From NCBI GenBank assembly GCA_034620365.1, contig JAQGEQ010000225.1, forward strand, positions 496,001-560,000: a stretch of 64,000 nucleotides of DNA. The letters are read 5' to 3'. The position numbers and the translations under genes were made by a program. This stretch comes from Pegea sp. RAD2-039. Lineage: Eukaryota > Chordata > Thaliacea > Salpida > Salpidae. Below are positions 1 through 13,400 of this stretch, piece after piece (positions within the stretch are counted from its first letter, which is position 1; the number at the start of each line of letters is the position of its first letter). Below the pieces are notes generated by a model. The model made no database searches. It was not told where the DNA came from and saw nothing but the letters and a program-made list of their open reading frames with translations.

Positions 1-3000
1 TACAACGGTAGCTCAGTCTGCAGGTGTTGTTGTCAAGAAGACGCTTGTAATGCTGATGGTTTATTTTGTCTGGATAGTGAGTTTCTTTGTCTAAATATTA
101 TTTGAATTATTATCATTTATGGAGTAATTTTTGCAATTAAATTTATCAAATCTTTGAATTGAAGATAGAGCGTTTATTGTTTGATATTTTTCATTAATTG
201 TTTTGAAATTAATTGAATATTTTTATTTAATTTGTTTCAATTTTCGTGTTTTTAGTTTTGTTTTGATCTAATTCAATTCTGTGTTTAACTTAATCGCTTT
301 GTTTTTTTTCAGTTATGGTCTTAGATATAACTCAATAAAATCTAATCGTAACTTTTTAAAAAAAATTCTAAACTATTTTTTTGGTATTTAAAAGATTTGT
401 TTTTTTTTTATAATTCATATAATTGTTTTATAATTAAAATGTTTCAAATATTTTTCACTGTTTGATTCACGATGCAGATGTCTATCAGCATGTCAGTTAT
501 TTCAGTTATTTTAAATAGAAGTTAAATAAAATATAATTTCGATAACGACTCAGAATGAATTCAAACAATCTCAAATTTTCTTCTGAGAAACATTCTTAAA
601 GCATCTTATTTTAAAATCAACTTAACTCAAAATTATAGTCGCCAGAATAGAATCTTACTTCTGTATGTTTTTCGATTGGATTTAAAGACGCCAAACTGTG
701 TTTCCCACAAACTAAATTTACGATATTTTATCAACAGAAGAACCAGACTGTAAGGAAGCACCGGAAGTTGAATTCGGGTTTACAGATTGCAGTTACGAAG
801 CCCGTGACACAGAAATTGGTTCCGTCTGTTCTTTCACATGTATGGAAGGTTTGTTATCAAACCTAAAACTTATAAAAAAACTAACCAAAAAACTCTAAAG
901 GTTATAGATTAGTTGGAGCAACAAAGTCCACTTGTATGAGTCGGCCTGACGGACCAGCCATTTTTGATAAACCAGCGCCTATTTGTAAAAGTAAATTTGT
1001 AGTACTTTTCGCAGCTGTCTTTTAAGTATTTAATTTCAGAGAAAGGATGTCCGGTTAGAGGTGGTATTGACAACGGAAGTTCGTTTTGTAGTGATGGTAG
1101 CAGTGCTGGTAGCCAATGTAACTATGAATGTGATGATGGATATGCTTTGGATGGAGAATCTTTCATTATATGCGACGGTTTGACTTTTTTTATTCAATTG
1201 AAATACTTTTGTTCGTAAAATCAAATTTAAATCGAATAATCCGCCATAAGTTATTTAAATTTAAAATATTTTTAAAGATTTAGAAAAATGATCGATTAAA
1301 TTACTTCTAATCCTTTTTATTTCAATCTGAACTTTGATGCTAAATATCTTTTTATCATTTAGCTGACACTAGTAAATGGAATGCTCCTTTACCAAAATGC
1401 AAGCCTATCAAATGCAGTAAACAATTTCCACCAGCAAATGGTGGAATGGATTGTTCCGGAGATTTAATTGGGGACACATGCACGTGAGTATCTCCCTCTA
1501 ATGAAATATTTAAGCTACAAGCATGTGACAGATACAATATCATTAAGATAGAATTTTGCACCTATTATAAAACGTGTTCTTTTAACCACTATCTTTTTAA
1601 ACCTTTTAAACAAGCATGCGGTTTGAAAATGTTATTCCGTAACTTAAACGTGTTTCTATTGCCCCAGGGCATAATATAAAGTAGTAAAAAATTGAATGCT
1701 TTAAGGTAATCTATTGCCCAAAAATATAAACTTCTCAGTCAATGACATAATTTGAAGTATTTAAAAATGATGGAATTGTTTGTAGCTTCTTTTGTGATGA
1801 GGGTTTTGCTATGATTGGAAGTTCGGTGATTGATTGCGAAGATGATGGAAATAACGATGCAATAGGTGCTTGGTCTGATTTTCCCCCTGTATGTCAAGGT
1901 AACTTGATCTTAGCTTCGATGACATTTTCAGTTGATGATATCTCTTGTAGCTATTACTTGTGAACCTAGAAGTAAAGCTCCTGAGTTTGGGTCATTTGTT
2001 TGTGATAATGGAAATAAATACTTGAGTGTTTGCAATTATAATTGCGACCCAGGATTTGAAATTGTTGGAAGTAGCTCTAGAGTTTGTAATGATGATTTAG
2101 ATGGAGATATCTTTGGATTATGGAGTGAACCTGAACCTACTTGTCAAAGTAATTTAATTAATTAATTTGAAGCCAAAATGTATAAAAGTCATTTTAGCAA
2201 TCAATAATTAATAATTTCGGGTATTTTTTTTATTGTTTAAAGCAAATTAAAAACGTTTTTTTTTTGTAAAAATATCAAATTGAAAATAACACGATTTTTT
2301 AATTAAAAATCAAATGATCTTTATTATTGACATAATAACTTATTACGTCAACTAATATTTAAAATGTTTTAATTTAAACTTATACATGTAATTGAAGAAG
2401 TTTAAAGAATTGAACTCCAAAAAACATCAATTAATTGTGATTTTATATTTTTTCCCAAAACCATTAATTACCAAAAATAATGTAAAATTGTATAAATATA
2501 ATAAAAATGTATAATTGATTTTTTAAAATTGATTTCATACTAAATTATTTGAGTGAAAATTAAATTTAATCATTTAGATCTAGTCTTTATTACATGATAA
2601 CATCTTTTCATCAATTTAAATCTTGTTTAATCAATTTATCGAATGATTTGTTTCTCTATAAATGGAAGTTTTGTTCTAAACCCAACACATTTTTTGGCCA
2701 AAATCTCAAAGTTAAAAACTTTTTAAAAAAACTAAATTGTCTTTAAAATTTATTTTCGAGATTATAATTAAGATATTAAAATAATTAATAATCATTATAA
2801 TCTCATATAATAAATATTTTCTAGATCAGTTAAGAATATTTTTCACAACTTTTGATTAATTGCGTATTTGACTTGAAAATTTTAAGATGAAATTCTCGAA
2901 ATTATTTTAGGGATCACTTGTGAACCTCCAAGTTCTGCTCCTCAATTTGGAAGTGTTGAATGTTCAAACGCAAATTTCTATGAAAGTATTTGCGCTTATG

Positions 3001-4768
3001 AGTGCCTACCAGGATATGCGTTTGTGGAATCGCCTGGTGTCAAAGATATTCCTCAATTTTCAGTAATTGTACGAAATTGTCAAGGCGACGGAACATGGAA
3101 TCGAGATGAACCTATTTGTGAAAGTAAGTTGAGTTTAATGGATTTAAATGATTATGACTCCCCTTATCAGTTATCACATGCGAGCCTCCGAGTGCGAGTC
3201 CCATAGATGGATCTGTGACATGCAGTGACAGCAATTTCTTATCAAGTGTTTGCGATTACAAATGCTCTGATGGATTTAATCTTGTTGGAAGTGCCTCAAG
3301 AATTTGTGAAGATGACTCTGATGGTGATGCACTTGGAGAATGGAATCAACCTGAACCTACATGTGAACGTCAGTTTATATAAATCTACTTTCAAACCTTC
3401 TAACGTGTTTTTTATTCCAGCAATCGTCTGTTTGCCTCAACATACTGATCTACTGAATGGAGATGTGTCTTGCACAGATTCCAACAATCTAGAAAGTGTC
3501 TGTTCATTCACTTGCAACTCAGGGTATCAGTTAGAAGGCGCCCCAATTGTAACTTGCGGAGATGATGGAGACGGCGATGCTTTAGGGGAATGGTCTGATT
3601 TACCCCCTGTTTGCGTCGGTAAGACTCATTTAAGATGTTTGAAAAAGAAATTTAATTGAAAGATTAACATTTTTTAGAAGATATTTTTCAAATTTCTTTT
3701 AAATTAAAAGTTGATATTTTAATGAAGAATTGTTTATGAGTTAAAATTACAAATTTTCAGAAGCCAAATGTGATAACTTGGGACCATTAAGAAATGGAGC
3801 CTACAGTTGCTCAGATGACAACTCAGTTCTTTCAACTTGTACTTTTGAGTGTGATCTAAAGAGAGGTTACGAGTTGTATCCACCAGAGTTGGATCAGAAC
3901 ACTTGTAACATTCTACCAAATGGGTCTGTGGGCTGGTCTCCAATGCCATGTTGTGCTCGTAAGTCATCAATGGTCCATAGAGCTTTTAAACGAAATTTAT
4001 TTGTCTAGGACCTTGTCCACCTTATACTCTAATGGATTTAGTTATTGTTTTGGATTCATCTTCATCTGTCACGACTCCAAACTGGATCACTCAGACTAAT
4101 TTTGCAAGAGATTTAATCAAGTAAGTTTGAAATGAAACATGACTTTTGATCTCGAAAACCTTCTTACAAATTTCAGGCTGTTTAAAATGGGTGCTGACTC
4201 AACTGCTTTATCTGTCTTCCGATACAACAAAATTATCGATGAAGACAGTGAGATTAAATTCAATGATATCGAAAACTATAACTCTACTCAATTATTGGAG
4301 TTATTCAATAAAATCCCTTATAATGGAAGAGGTTAGGAGAAAAGTGATGAATTTAAAAGCTGTAATCTGATTGGTTGTAGGTACAAAAACCGGTCAAGCG
4401 TTACAACACGCACTTAACAAGAGCTTAAGTGCTGAATATGGAAACCGACCTGAGATCCAAGATGTAGTCTTGGTGATTACTGATGGTAAAGCGGAAGATG
4501 CTAAGCTTGTGGATCAGGTTGCAAAAGAGCTTAGAGATCGAGGAGTATTGGTGAGAAAGATGTAGATATTTATTTTCATTTTTCTAAAGAATATTTTTAG
4601 ATATACGCTGTTGGAATTGGTTTAAATAAAGCCACTTATAAGAAACTTGTTAGGATGACTGGAGATGAGTCCAGGACCATCAACCCTAAAAGTTTTGATG
4701 CTTTGTTGGCTGGTGGACTCGCTAGTACCTTTGGATCCACTCTTTGTCATGACCCTTGTGCCACATAA
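1..4768 (+). CDS. Secreted three-finger/CCP x8/VWA protein, copy 1 (5' partial)
   Basis: Fifteen exons in the window: 1-76, 738-848, 901-990, 1040-1177, 1363-1483, 1786-1898, 1951-2148, 2911-3123, 3171-3368, 3421-3618, 3761-3958, 4009-4120, 4177-4331, 4381-4550, 4601-4768. They sum to 2259 nt (752 residues plus TAA). The first exon encodes VCRCCCQEDACN, the C-terminal half of a Ly6/uPAR three-finger domain. Eight CCP (sushi) modules follow, each with four Cys and a late Trp: CCPs 1-3 are split by introns, CCPs 4-8 are single phase 1-1 exons, mostly 198 nt. The C terminus is a VWA domain with an intact MIDAS: Asp-Ser-Ser-Ser-Ser at 4053, Thr at 4383, Asp of TDG at 4482. No transmembrane segment or GPI-type tail is visible, so it is probably secreted. 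The signal peptide and domain start lie upstream of the window. Role inferred as extracellular recognition or adhesion; ligand unknown. Confidence 0.88.
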
Positions 4769-7700
4769 TATTCTTGTAGACACTTTTATTATATTTAAAC
4801 GAGTATATATATTCTTCACTTGATAATTTCTCTAAATCTGCATATTGTGTTCAATTTAAATTCATTTGTCGAACAAGTAAATGCATTTTAAATTATTGGT
4901 TTGGTGCAAAATATCTGTAGATAATTTAATTTTAAATTACTTTGTAGATACTGTTCAGCACAATGTTTTTTAGTATATAATTTAGATCAAGGCTTAAATT
5001 CTAATTAGTTTTGAGATCTTAATGTTGACATCTGCTAGAAAATTGATTATTAATAAAAAACCTCAGTTAAGTACCAGTTAAGTAAGTATAAGTTTAGGTG
5101 GTTATCACTTCTTAATTTTATTTTAAGCTGTAATAAATTGCTATTTAATTTAATGAGTAAAAAAATCGATTATGAATTATAAATCTGTTTATCTTAACCA
5201 GAAAATTATTAGAAAAATTAATTAAAATAATAAACCTTTGAATAAATTATTAATACATTTTCGATATAATTGATATCTTTGTAAAGTTTCTTTAAGTTTA
5301 TAAAGTCTAATAATAATTTAAGTGGATAATAGTTCAATAATTTCTAAGCTTTAATCCAATAATAATCAGTTGAAATAGGACTACAATTTTATAATCAATC
5401 ATTTTCAAAAACAGGCTTTGAAGAAATTTTTGATGTTATAGATAAATGCAGAGCCAGAAAATCAACTTGAGCTATTAGAACATGATTTTCAAACACGAAT
5501 AACTTTTTAAACTCATTAAGTTAATTTTGTAAAGCTGTTTACATTAATAAGCCTGAATAAAAACAATTTCGTTTGGAAGACAAAGTCAGCCGATTAATTA
5601 ATTATTATCTAATAAAAATAAACTAGATCCTTATGTAACTGTCTTTTCTTACACTATTTATTATTTAATTTTAAAGCATTTAAACTATTTTGAACCTTAA
5701 AATGAAATATATTTAGGATAACAACATATCACTATTTTATTTTGTTTATTTATTTAAAAAATGTTGAAAAAGTCTAACTTATTTCTTGTTAAAAACGTTT
5801 TTGAGTTTAATACAAAACACATATTTGAAATATTTTATTTTATGAAATATATCTGTATGTTTTCCAACAAGATACTTAGTGAAGTAATTCAAGATGAAAA
5901 TATCTGAAGTTTTAGTTTAATTGATTTATTTCAAATTAAAAAATTCATTTAATAATAAGATAAATGTTTTCTATTGATGGTTAGTTTTAGAAAAACTTTT
6001 GTATTTGTCTAAAAAACATCAAAATTGATTGAAAAACAGATTGAAGAAAGTTGTATGGATGTTGAAATGATCTAATACAACTATTTTAATGTTAGACAAA
6101 ATCAACAACAAATTATCTGTAGAAAAAAATGATTTATAATTATAATATTACAACAAATCAACAACACAAGTAAAAGTTATAAAACCTTTTAAAAGTTTAA
6201 AATTTGTTCTGGTTAGCAATTTAATAACGTTTATTTATTTAATGTTTAAAAAGATCAGATGAAATTTCTTATTTTATTAAGTTGAAACTTACGTAAGATT
6301 ATTTGTTGTATACAGAATTCTATTTTGTATAAATAATGATTAACCCAGTTTTGATAAGATAATACTTTATTTAATAATAAATATCAAAGAATTTGAGAAA
6401 AAATTTAAAACAAGGATCTAGAAATAGAAATCTGAAGAACGTGGAAAGTTTTGGCAGAAATACTTCTAGTTGTGATTGGCTTCTTGAAAAAAATTGTTTC
6501 TAATTTTAAACAAAGATATGAAATTGATAATTTAATACTCAAAGTTTTAATGTTCAACTGAATTTGAATCTTTTTCTAAGCTTCTTTCTAATCATGTTTA
6601 TAACTTTCAGTGTTGTTTTAATGTTGTCCACGACTTATGCATCGCAGCCAAACCCTTACTGCCATGAAATATTTTCCATCTTTTATTTTTCTTGGTTTAA
6701 AGTGGCTACTCGTGATTTACTTTCATCACTGAACTTACGTAAGTCTGCCAGCCTCAGTTACCTGATTAGTGACTGGCAAACAAGCTTTCTAATTTCTGAA
6801 AACAAATAAGTTGAAGTAAATAATAGTAAACTAAATGATAGATTATAATAAAAACAGCTTTTGTTCTGTTTGTAGGACAATATCAATATTTGTGTAAATA
6901 ATGATTGAATCTGAAAAAGACTAAAATTAGTTTCAATAAGTTAGAAATATTTAAAAATAAAGACTTCACAAAAACTATATAAAGGTTTTGAAACTGAAAT
7001 TGTTGTTTTGTAGAATTCTTAGGTAATATAAAGTCAAAAAAAATCATCAGTAATTTATTATCTAAATTATAAATTATTTTTTAGAATTGGGGTCCTTCTC
7101 CCGTAGCGGTTATCACGCCCCCTAATACGCGAAAGGTCTCGGGTTCGAGCCCAGGTGGACACATATTTGCGACAAGGAAAAGTCCATAAAAAACCCGGGT
7201 ACAAGGGCCTTGTTAGTCTGGTTAATGACAACACTTCTAGGAGACGCAAAACTCCGAATTTAAAACCGGAGTTGAAGCCTCGTAGACAGCTTGTCACTGT
7301 ACTCAGTATCGTTCTGACAACTCCTGAGACGCCAGCTGCATCAGTCCATCTATTCCGCATGGAATCTTATGTTGGCATGGAATCCAGCTGAATGCACAAC
7401 AATCTGACATCCAAAACTTTTACCCTGCATAGCATAAACCATTAAACAAATTTTTATAAAAATTTTCAGAAGTTTATAAGAAACTAACAGTCAATAAATT
7501 TTCATAAAAAATGTCGTTGAACATGAAATTGATGTTTTCATCTGAAATTTTGATTCTTTAAAAAAAATAATTTCGATGACTTAATCAAAGTTAAAATTTA
7601 AGTGTTTTGAGATTAAAAATTATTCTACCGCTAAATGGCGGTAAAGCTAAATTTTTTTATTTGAAATTTTTCGAAAAAAGTTTTGAGAGTATAAAATAAA

Positions 7701-10439
7701 TATAAGCAACAATAAAAATATTTTTCATTCTTTGGTACCTATCATAAAATCACTTTAAAAATTTGAACATTTTTTGATTGATTAAAAAAAAAGCTTGAAG
7801 TGGTAAGCACGAAAAAACGCCAATTAACTAACAGTTTAAATGACATCATCAAAAGAGAAAGTTAATATTAGCTTTTATTGGTTGATCGTCAAATCATTAG
7901 TATAATTGATCAATTTTTAATTGTTTCTACTTGGTAAGCTTTCAAGTTAAAACTTTTCAATTTAATTTAAAATAGATTTATTACGTGTTAAATACCTTTA
8001 ATCAGATTGTAATTAGTCACAATTTTTATATTTATTCGAAAAACTTTGAAAATTGGGCGAAATTGGAAATTTTTTTGTTAAAGTTTTACTTGAAATTTTT
8101 TGATAATCAAATTAAATGGAAATCTGAAATTTTTCTTAATTTGAGATCGCGTTGAAATAAAAGATTGATTTTTGATTTAAAATACTTTTAGAAAACCTAA
8201 AAATTGATTGAAACGAGAAAATTAAAATTTTGCAAAAAATTTACAAACTAGTATTTTTTAGAAAAATTTATTTCTAACTACTTCTTATCTTAAAGTATTC
8301 ATTTTTTTATAGAAAAATTAAACATAATTCCTAATTGTCATTATAGTAATGCTTCTATTTAACAGTATGTAAAGAAACAACATATTAGTAGAATAAAAGC
8401 AATTCTGGTAAAAATATTTAACAGGTTTTTATTTAACAATAAACAGTGTTAATTTAAAGCAATTTAATCTATACAAGTTTAAAAGGATTAATAATATTAT
8501 CTGACAACAATTTTTAACATAACACATTGCAAAGAACTTTTGTTGTAAGAAAAACAAAATATTAATTAACCAAAATCTGAGTTTTGGCGATTTTGGCTTT
8601 TTACGGTTCAAATAAAGAATTTGTTTTTAAAAATTCGTTAATAAAAGTGTTAACTTTCATCTAAATTATTTATCAATATATAAATAAAAATATAATAAAG
8701 ATTTGATATAATTAAATTTTTAAATAAAACTTTTAAGTTTTTAAAATTGAATTAAAAAACATAAATTTGTTTATAATTTATTGTTTTCATGATTTTTAGA
8801 AGTTTTCAATTTTCCAATAAAAAATATTTGAAAAATTGTTCTAATCTAGAGAATAATTTCAACAATTTACTTTAATTACAAACCTGATTTATATTAAGAT
8901 ATTTTAATTTCAACTTTTAATACTAAAAGCTTTGCTTAGTAAAAATCTAATATACTAAGAAACAAATTAGAATTGAATTTGTATCATTTTTATTTAACCA
9001 TAAAACTATTTAATTTATTGAATTCTAAACTTTGAATACTTATTAATCAGTGGTTTTTTCGTAATACATGACAAATTTTTTGTTTGAAATATTCATTTAA
9101 TCGTCCTAAGGCCTAAATTTTTGTAAAATTATATAAAGAAATTATTTTTTTAAGATTTAATCAAAGCTTCTGATTGTAAGCAATCAAACTACAAATTAAT
9201 TATAGATTGTTTTATTCAACTTTGAGTTTTAAAAAAAGGTTGTTAATTACTTTTTTTGCATAAAACAAACTTTCTGTAGATTAGTTTTTTTGTAAAATAT
9301 TTTGAGTAACTTTATTAAGATAAATTTTGGTTGAGACTTAATTAAAAGTAGAAATAAATATAACTGAAAGTTTTTTTTTCTGGGTATTCTATTAGCCTCT
9401 CATAAAAACTCTTAGTTTAGAATGAAAATTTGTTGTAGTTTCATTTTCAAAGCTTTCTAAGAAAAAGGTTGAGATTTAATTTAAAGATTATTTTAGATTT
9501 AAGATAAAAATAAGTCAATTTTTTGTAACGTCTTTTTGACTGACTTTAAAGTCTCTTAAACATTTTGATTCTATTGAAAAAAGAATTTTGTACTTTAATC
9601 TTTTTTACTTATATTGAAATTTTCAATTTCTTGTAAAACATTTTTTATACTTTTAGTTTTAGTTGGTAGAATAACTTATATGTTTATTTATTCTATAAAT
9701 TATTTTTAAAGTTTGATTTTATAGAATAATTTTATTATCAAAAAGTTTTATTTCATTTCAACAAAACTAAAAAAGCTCCACAAAATTTATTTCAAAATTC
9801 TTTTTATTTGTATTTTTGAAAACATTAAAGATGTAACTAAACTAAAAGAATGTTTTAAAATCTTGTAAAAAGTCAAAAACTTATGTTTATAAGAAAAATT
9901 TTTACAAGATTTTACGAGACTGATTTCTATAAATTGTTTCAAAATTTATTTTAATTACAAGTTTATTTTAAAGTAAGAATATTTCAAATCAATAGCTGTC
10001 AGCTAAAAGTGATACCTTATTTAAATTAAAAAATATATAAACGTTATGAGATACATTTAATCTAATTTTAAGTTAAAAAATAAGAATCTGAGTTTATAGG
10101 CTATGTCTATACAACAAAATGAGTTTTTTTTATTATTATTTAAATAGTTTACTTACTAAACAGATGAATTTTTATATATAGCTTAGAGCAAGTAGCGATC
10201 CAGTCTGACTCTAATAATTTTTATTTTTGGCAAAAAAGAAAAAAAAGAACTTCAGACATTACATACAAGCTCTACTTCTATTTACTGGCTTAGGTAATTT
10301 CATATCTACCTTGATTTTTATTTTTTCTCAAAATCAGAGCTTTAAATATTCCACTTGAAACTTTCATTTCATAAAACTTGTATTGTAAGAAGTTTGCTTT
10401 AAAACTATTTTCGTTACAGCTTCAGTTTGATCTAATATA
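4769..10439. other. Intergenic gap between CCP/VWA copies
   Basis: About 5.7 kb, very AT-rich. It holds one SINE (7094-7435). A signal-peptide-like frame at 6594-6809 has no homologue that I recognise. Otherwise nothing supported. Confidence 0.6.
7094..7435 (+). mobile_element. tRNA-Val-derived SINE, longest copy
   Basis: The head TAGCGGTTATCACG and ACGCGAAAGGTC resembles tRNA-Val. A-box-like sequence near 7104 and a consensus B box GGTTCGAGCCC at 7142-7152 give a Pol III internal promoter. The body contains AAAAACCCGGGTACAAGGGC and GGAGACGCAAAACTCCG, shared with four other copies here. Confidence 0.88.
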
Positions 10440-13400
10440 ATGAAGTGTTTTGCTTACCTGTCTTTAATAGCAACTTTTTTAATTCCTATTTACGGTTTGT
10501 TCTTGTTTGTTTATAACGTTTTCTGAGTTTAGTAAATCATTATTATTTTTGTATTTCTAAAATGATTTAGTTGTTCTTAAACAGTTATTAACTTGTTAAA
10601 TTATATTGAAAGGGCTTAGGTGCTGGAGCTGTTACAATGCAAAAGGCTTGGGTGACTGCAAACGAAAAGGAAGATATAACTTATGTGATAAAAATCAGGT
10701 CTTAAACTTTTTTATATATTCTCAAAATAATATTTAAACGAACAAAAAATCTTGGCTAATAATTTCTATATTTAAACAAAAGTTAATTATTTAGCTATAG
10801 GATGAACATAGTGTGGTGCTTTAAAAAATTCTAAAAATTACAGATCTGAAAATTATGAATAAATAAAATTTGTTGTTAATAGCATTTTAATAAGATTGAT
10901 TATATTTATTTATTTATTTATTGTGTTGTATATATACAACATAGAGTATTGAGAAATAATCTTAAAGTTGCTGGTAATTAAAACTAAAAGAATTTGTGAA
11001 CATTTTATATAATTTCCGAAATCTTGTTTTAAAGCCAAAAAATTTTGTTGCAGTCACTCAAGTTTAAGAGCTAAAATTAATAAACTAATTATAATTAAGA
11101 CTGTTTATATAAGTTCACGATTACAGGTCCAATCAAACTTTTTTAAAATTGACAAAATTTTTTAAATAAGTATCTTTCATGGTTCAATGGTTTGCATTTA
11201 TTGTAATAAATGAATAAAAACTAATATGTCTTCATTTTTCATGGTTAGAAAATACTAAAAAAAATTCCTATAAAAAATGTTTAAAATGCTTTTTTAAAAA
11301 TTGCATAAAATTTGAGTTATTTTATTTTGAAACACTTAGACTGGTTTGAATTTTTCTATATCAAATTTCTAGATTTGAATGGTTATTAAACCAGTTTATA
11401 TAGCGCTTTTAAATGCACCTTTAGCCAAGTTAGATACCATCTAAAAGTTGTTTAAGAATAAAATGAAATTATTTCAAAAAAATTTAAATATAGAAATCAA
11501 AATTAATAGTTTTTCAGTGTTTCAAGAAGATTTAAAAACTTATAAATCTATAAAAAAATAAGAAATTGATTTACTAAATTTGATACAAATTATTGCAACT
11601 TGTTAAATTAGCAGATAAATCAAACACGATAGCTTTTAACTAAGAATTTAAAATTAATAACTTTTTAATTTGATTAAAACTTACCAAACATTATTATTAA
11701 AGATTATAACCAAGAATATCTTAAGTATTTTCAGGTGCTACCATTTAGATTATTAATTATCTCATGATTAGTAATAATCTTACAAAAAATGTATTCTATT
11801 AATAAATTAAACTATAAAATTTGAATCAACATTTTGATGATATCTCCTAATATTTATTTCTAGTTGTCTTGTATGAGTAGCGTGCGAAATATTAATGGCT
11901 TTTGGCAAGTTTCGAAATATTGCAAGCAAGCTCGTTCTTGTATAAGTAACTATATTCAGGTAATCTAAAAAAAATTAAAATTTTTTACTATAGTGAAATA
12001 GTATTGAATTTAAGGATATTAAAAAATTTTGTTATCAAAATACTACTTTTAATCATTCATTTTTTATAGTTTTACTTCCGATAAATCAATCTTATTTAAA
12101 AAAAATGTCTTTCTTCTTTTATTTCTAGTTCTTCTTCTAATGATTTTCATTACAAATTTAAAGTAGTAAACTAAAATTCAACATTTCACAACCTAGTTTT
12201 TTAAAAGCTTTTTTTGACTTTGAAATATATAAAAAATCTGTTCAGTAAGACCAATAATTATTTGTTTGTTGAAGTATTATATTAAAAAAATTATAATAAA
12301 AAGATATTAATCTGACTTGTTGAGTAAGATTCTGTTCGTTGTACAAAATTGACTTATCAAAAATTGAAATTAACAAAATAAAAATCATTTAACCTTAAGT
12401 TTATTTAAGTTCATAGCAATCTTTCTATACCAGCCAAAGTTACTAAATTAATATAATCTTTAATAGAATCAAAGAAACTCTTCAATTAAGAGTCAATGTA
12501 ATCATTACAAAAAAAACTCCGTTTGTAGATGTTGCTGTAACAGTGACAGTTGTAACTTTGATAGTCTATTTTGCGCTGGTAAGTTATTTATATTAAAATA
12601 TCTTAGAAATTAATGAAATTTTAAAAGTTTTTCGAGAAATTTTTGCAAACATTTTTTCTAGACCCGAAAAAGTGTTTAAAAGTTCCACAACCTTTACATG
12701 GTTCTACAAAGTGTGAATTTACAGAATCGCCAACTGAAATTGGTTCAGTTTGTTCTTTTACTTGTTTTGAAGGTGAAAAAACCGCTGCTGACTCAATGAA
12801 ATAAATATTCAAATTTTGAAATATATATGAAAATAAGTGTCAGCGAGAGGTGTTTTTTTAAGACACCCTCCTTCACGTTTATTGTAATAAATAAATTGAT
12901 TTAAATAAAACTGACTTTAAGCAACAAATTCTTGTTGAAAATATTTTCTTTATTACTGTATAAGCAAATAGTCTTACATGTGTTTGTGCATTTGTAGATT
13001 CAGCATAACAATTTTCAGTAATTTGGTAAACAAAGTATCTTTCTCATGTTTCTTTAAAAAGCCTTAAAACAAAAATATAAAGTTTATATATAGAATAAGT
13101 GTTAGTGAGAGGTGCTTTCTTCAGGCACCCTCTTTCACGTTTACTGTAATAAATATATAAAATATATAAAGGTTACAAGTTAGTAGGAAGCAAAACAGCT
13201 ACATGTATTGCAAGAATTGATAAACCAACAGCTTTCGACAAGCCATTACCTCAATGCAAGGGTTAGTTGCTACATAACTTTCAAGTTTGACAACTACAAT
13301 TAAAATCTTATAGCTTTGTGGTGCTCTCTCATTAACAAGCGCCCACAAAACCGTCAGATTAATTGTTCAAATCAAAACTTTGTTGGAAGCGTTTGTAAGT

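Noticed and set aside
6594..6809. Possible small secreted protein with signal-peptide-like start
   Set aside because: No plausible splice partner or homologue that I recognise. Hydrophobic Leu/Phe/Ile-rich frames arise easily in this AT-rich DNA.
7094..7165. Possible tRNA-Val gene
   Set aside because: Acceptor-stem pairing is not kept and the sequence runs into a repeated SINE body shared with four other copies.
7067..7391. Arg/Thr-rich open frames on both strands, repeated at 25413-25815 and 26420-26699
   Set aside because: They lie inside SINE copies and only reflect the repeat.
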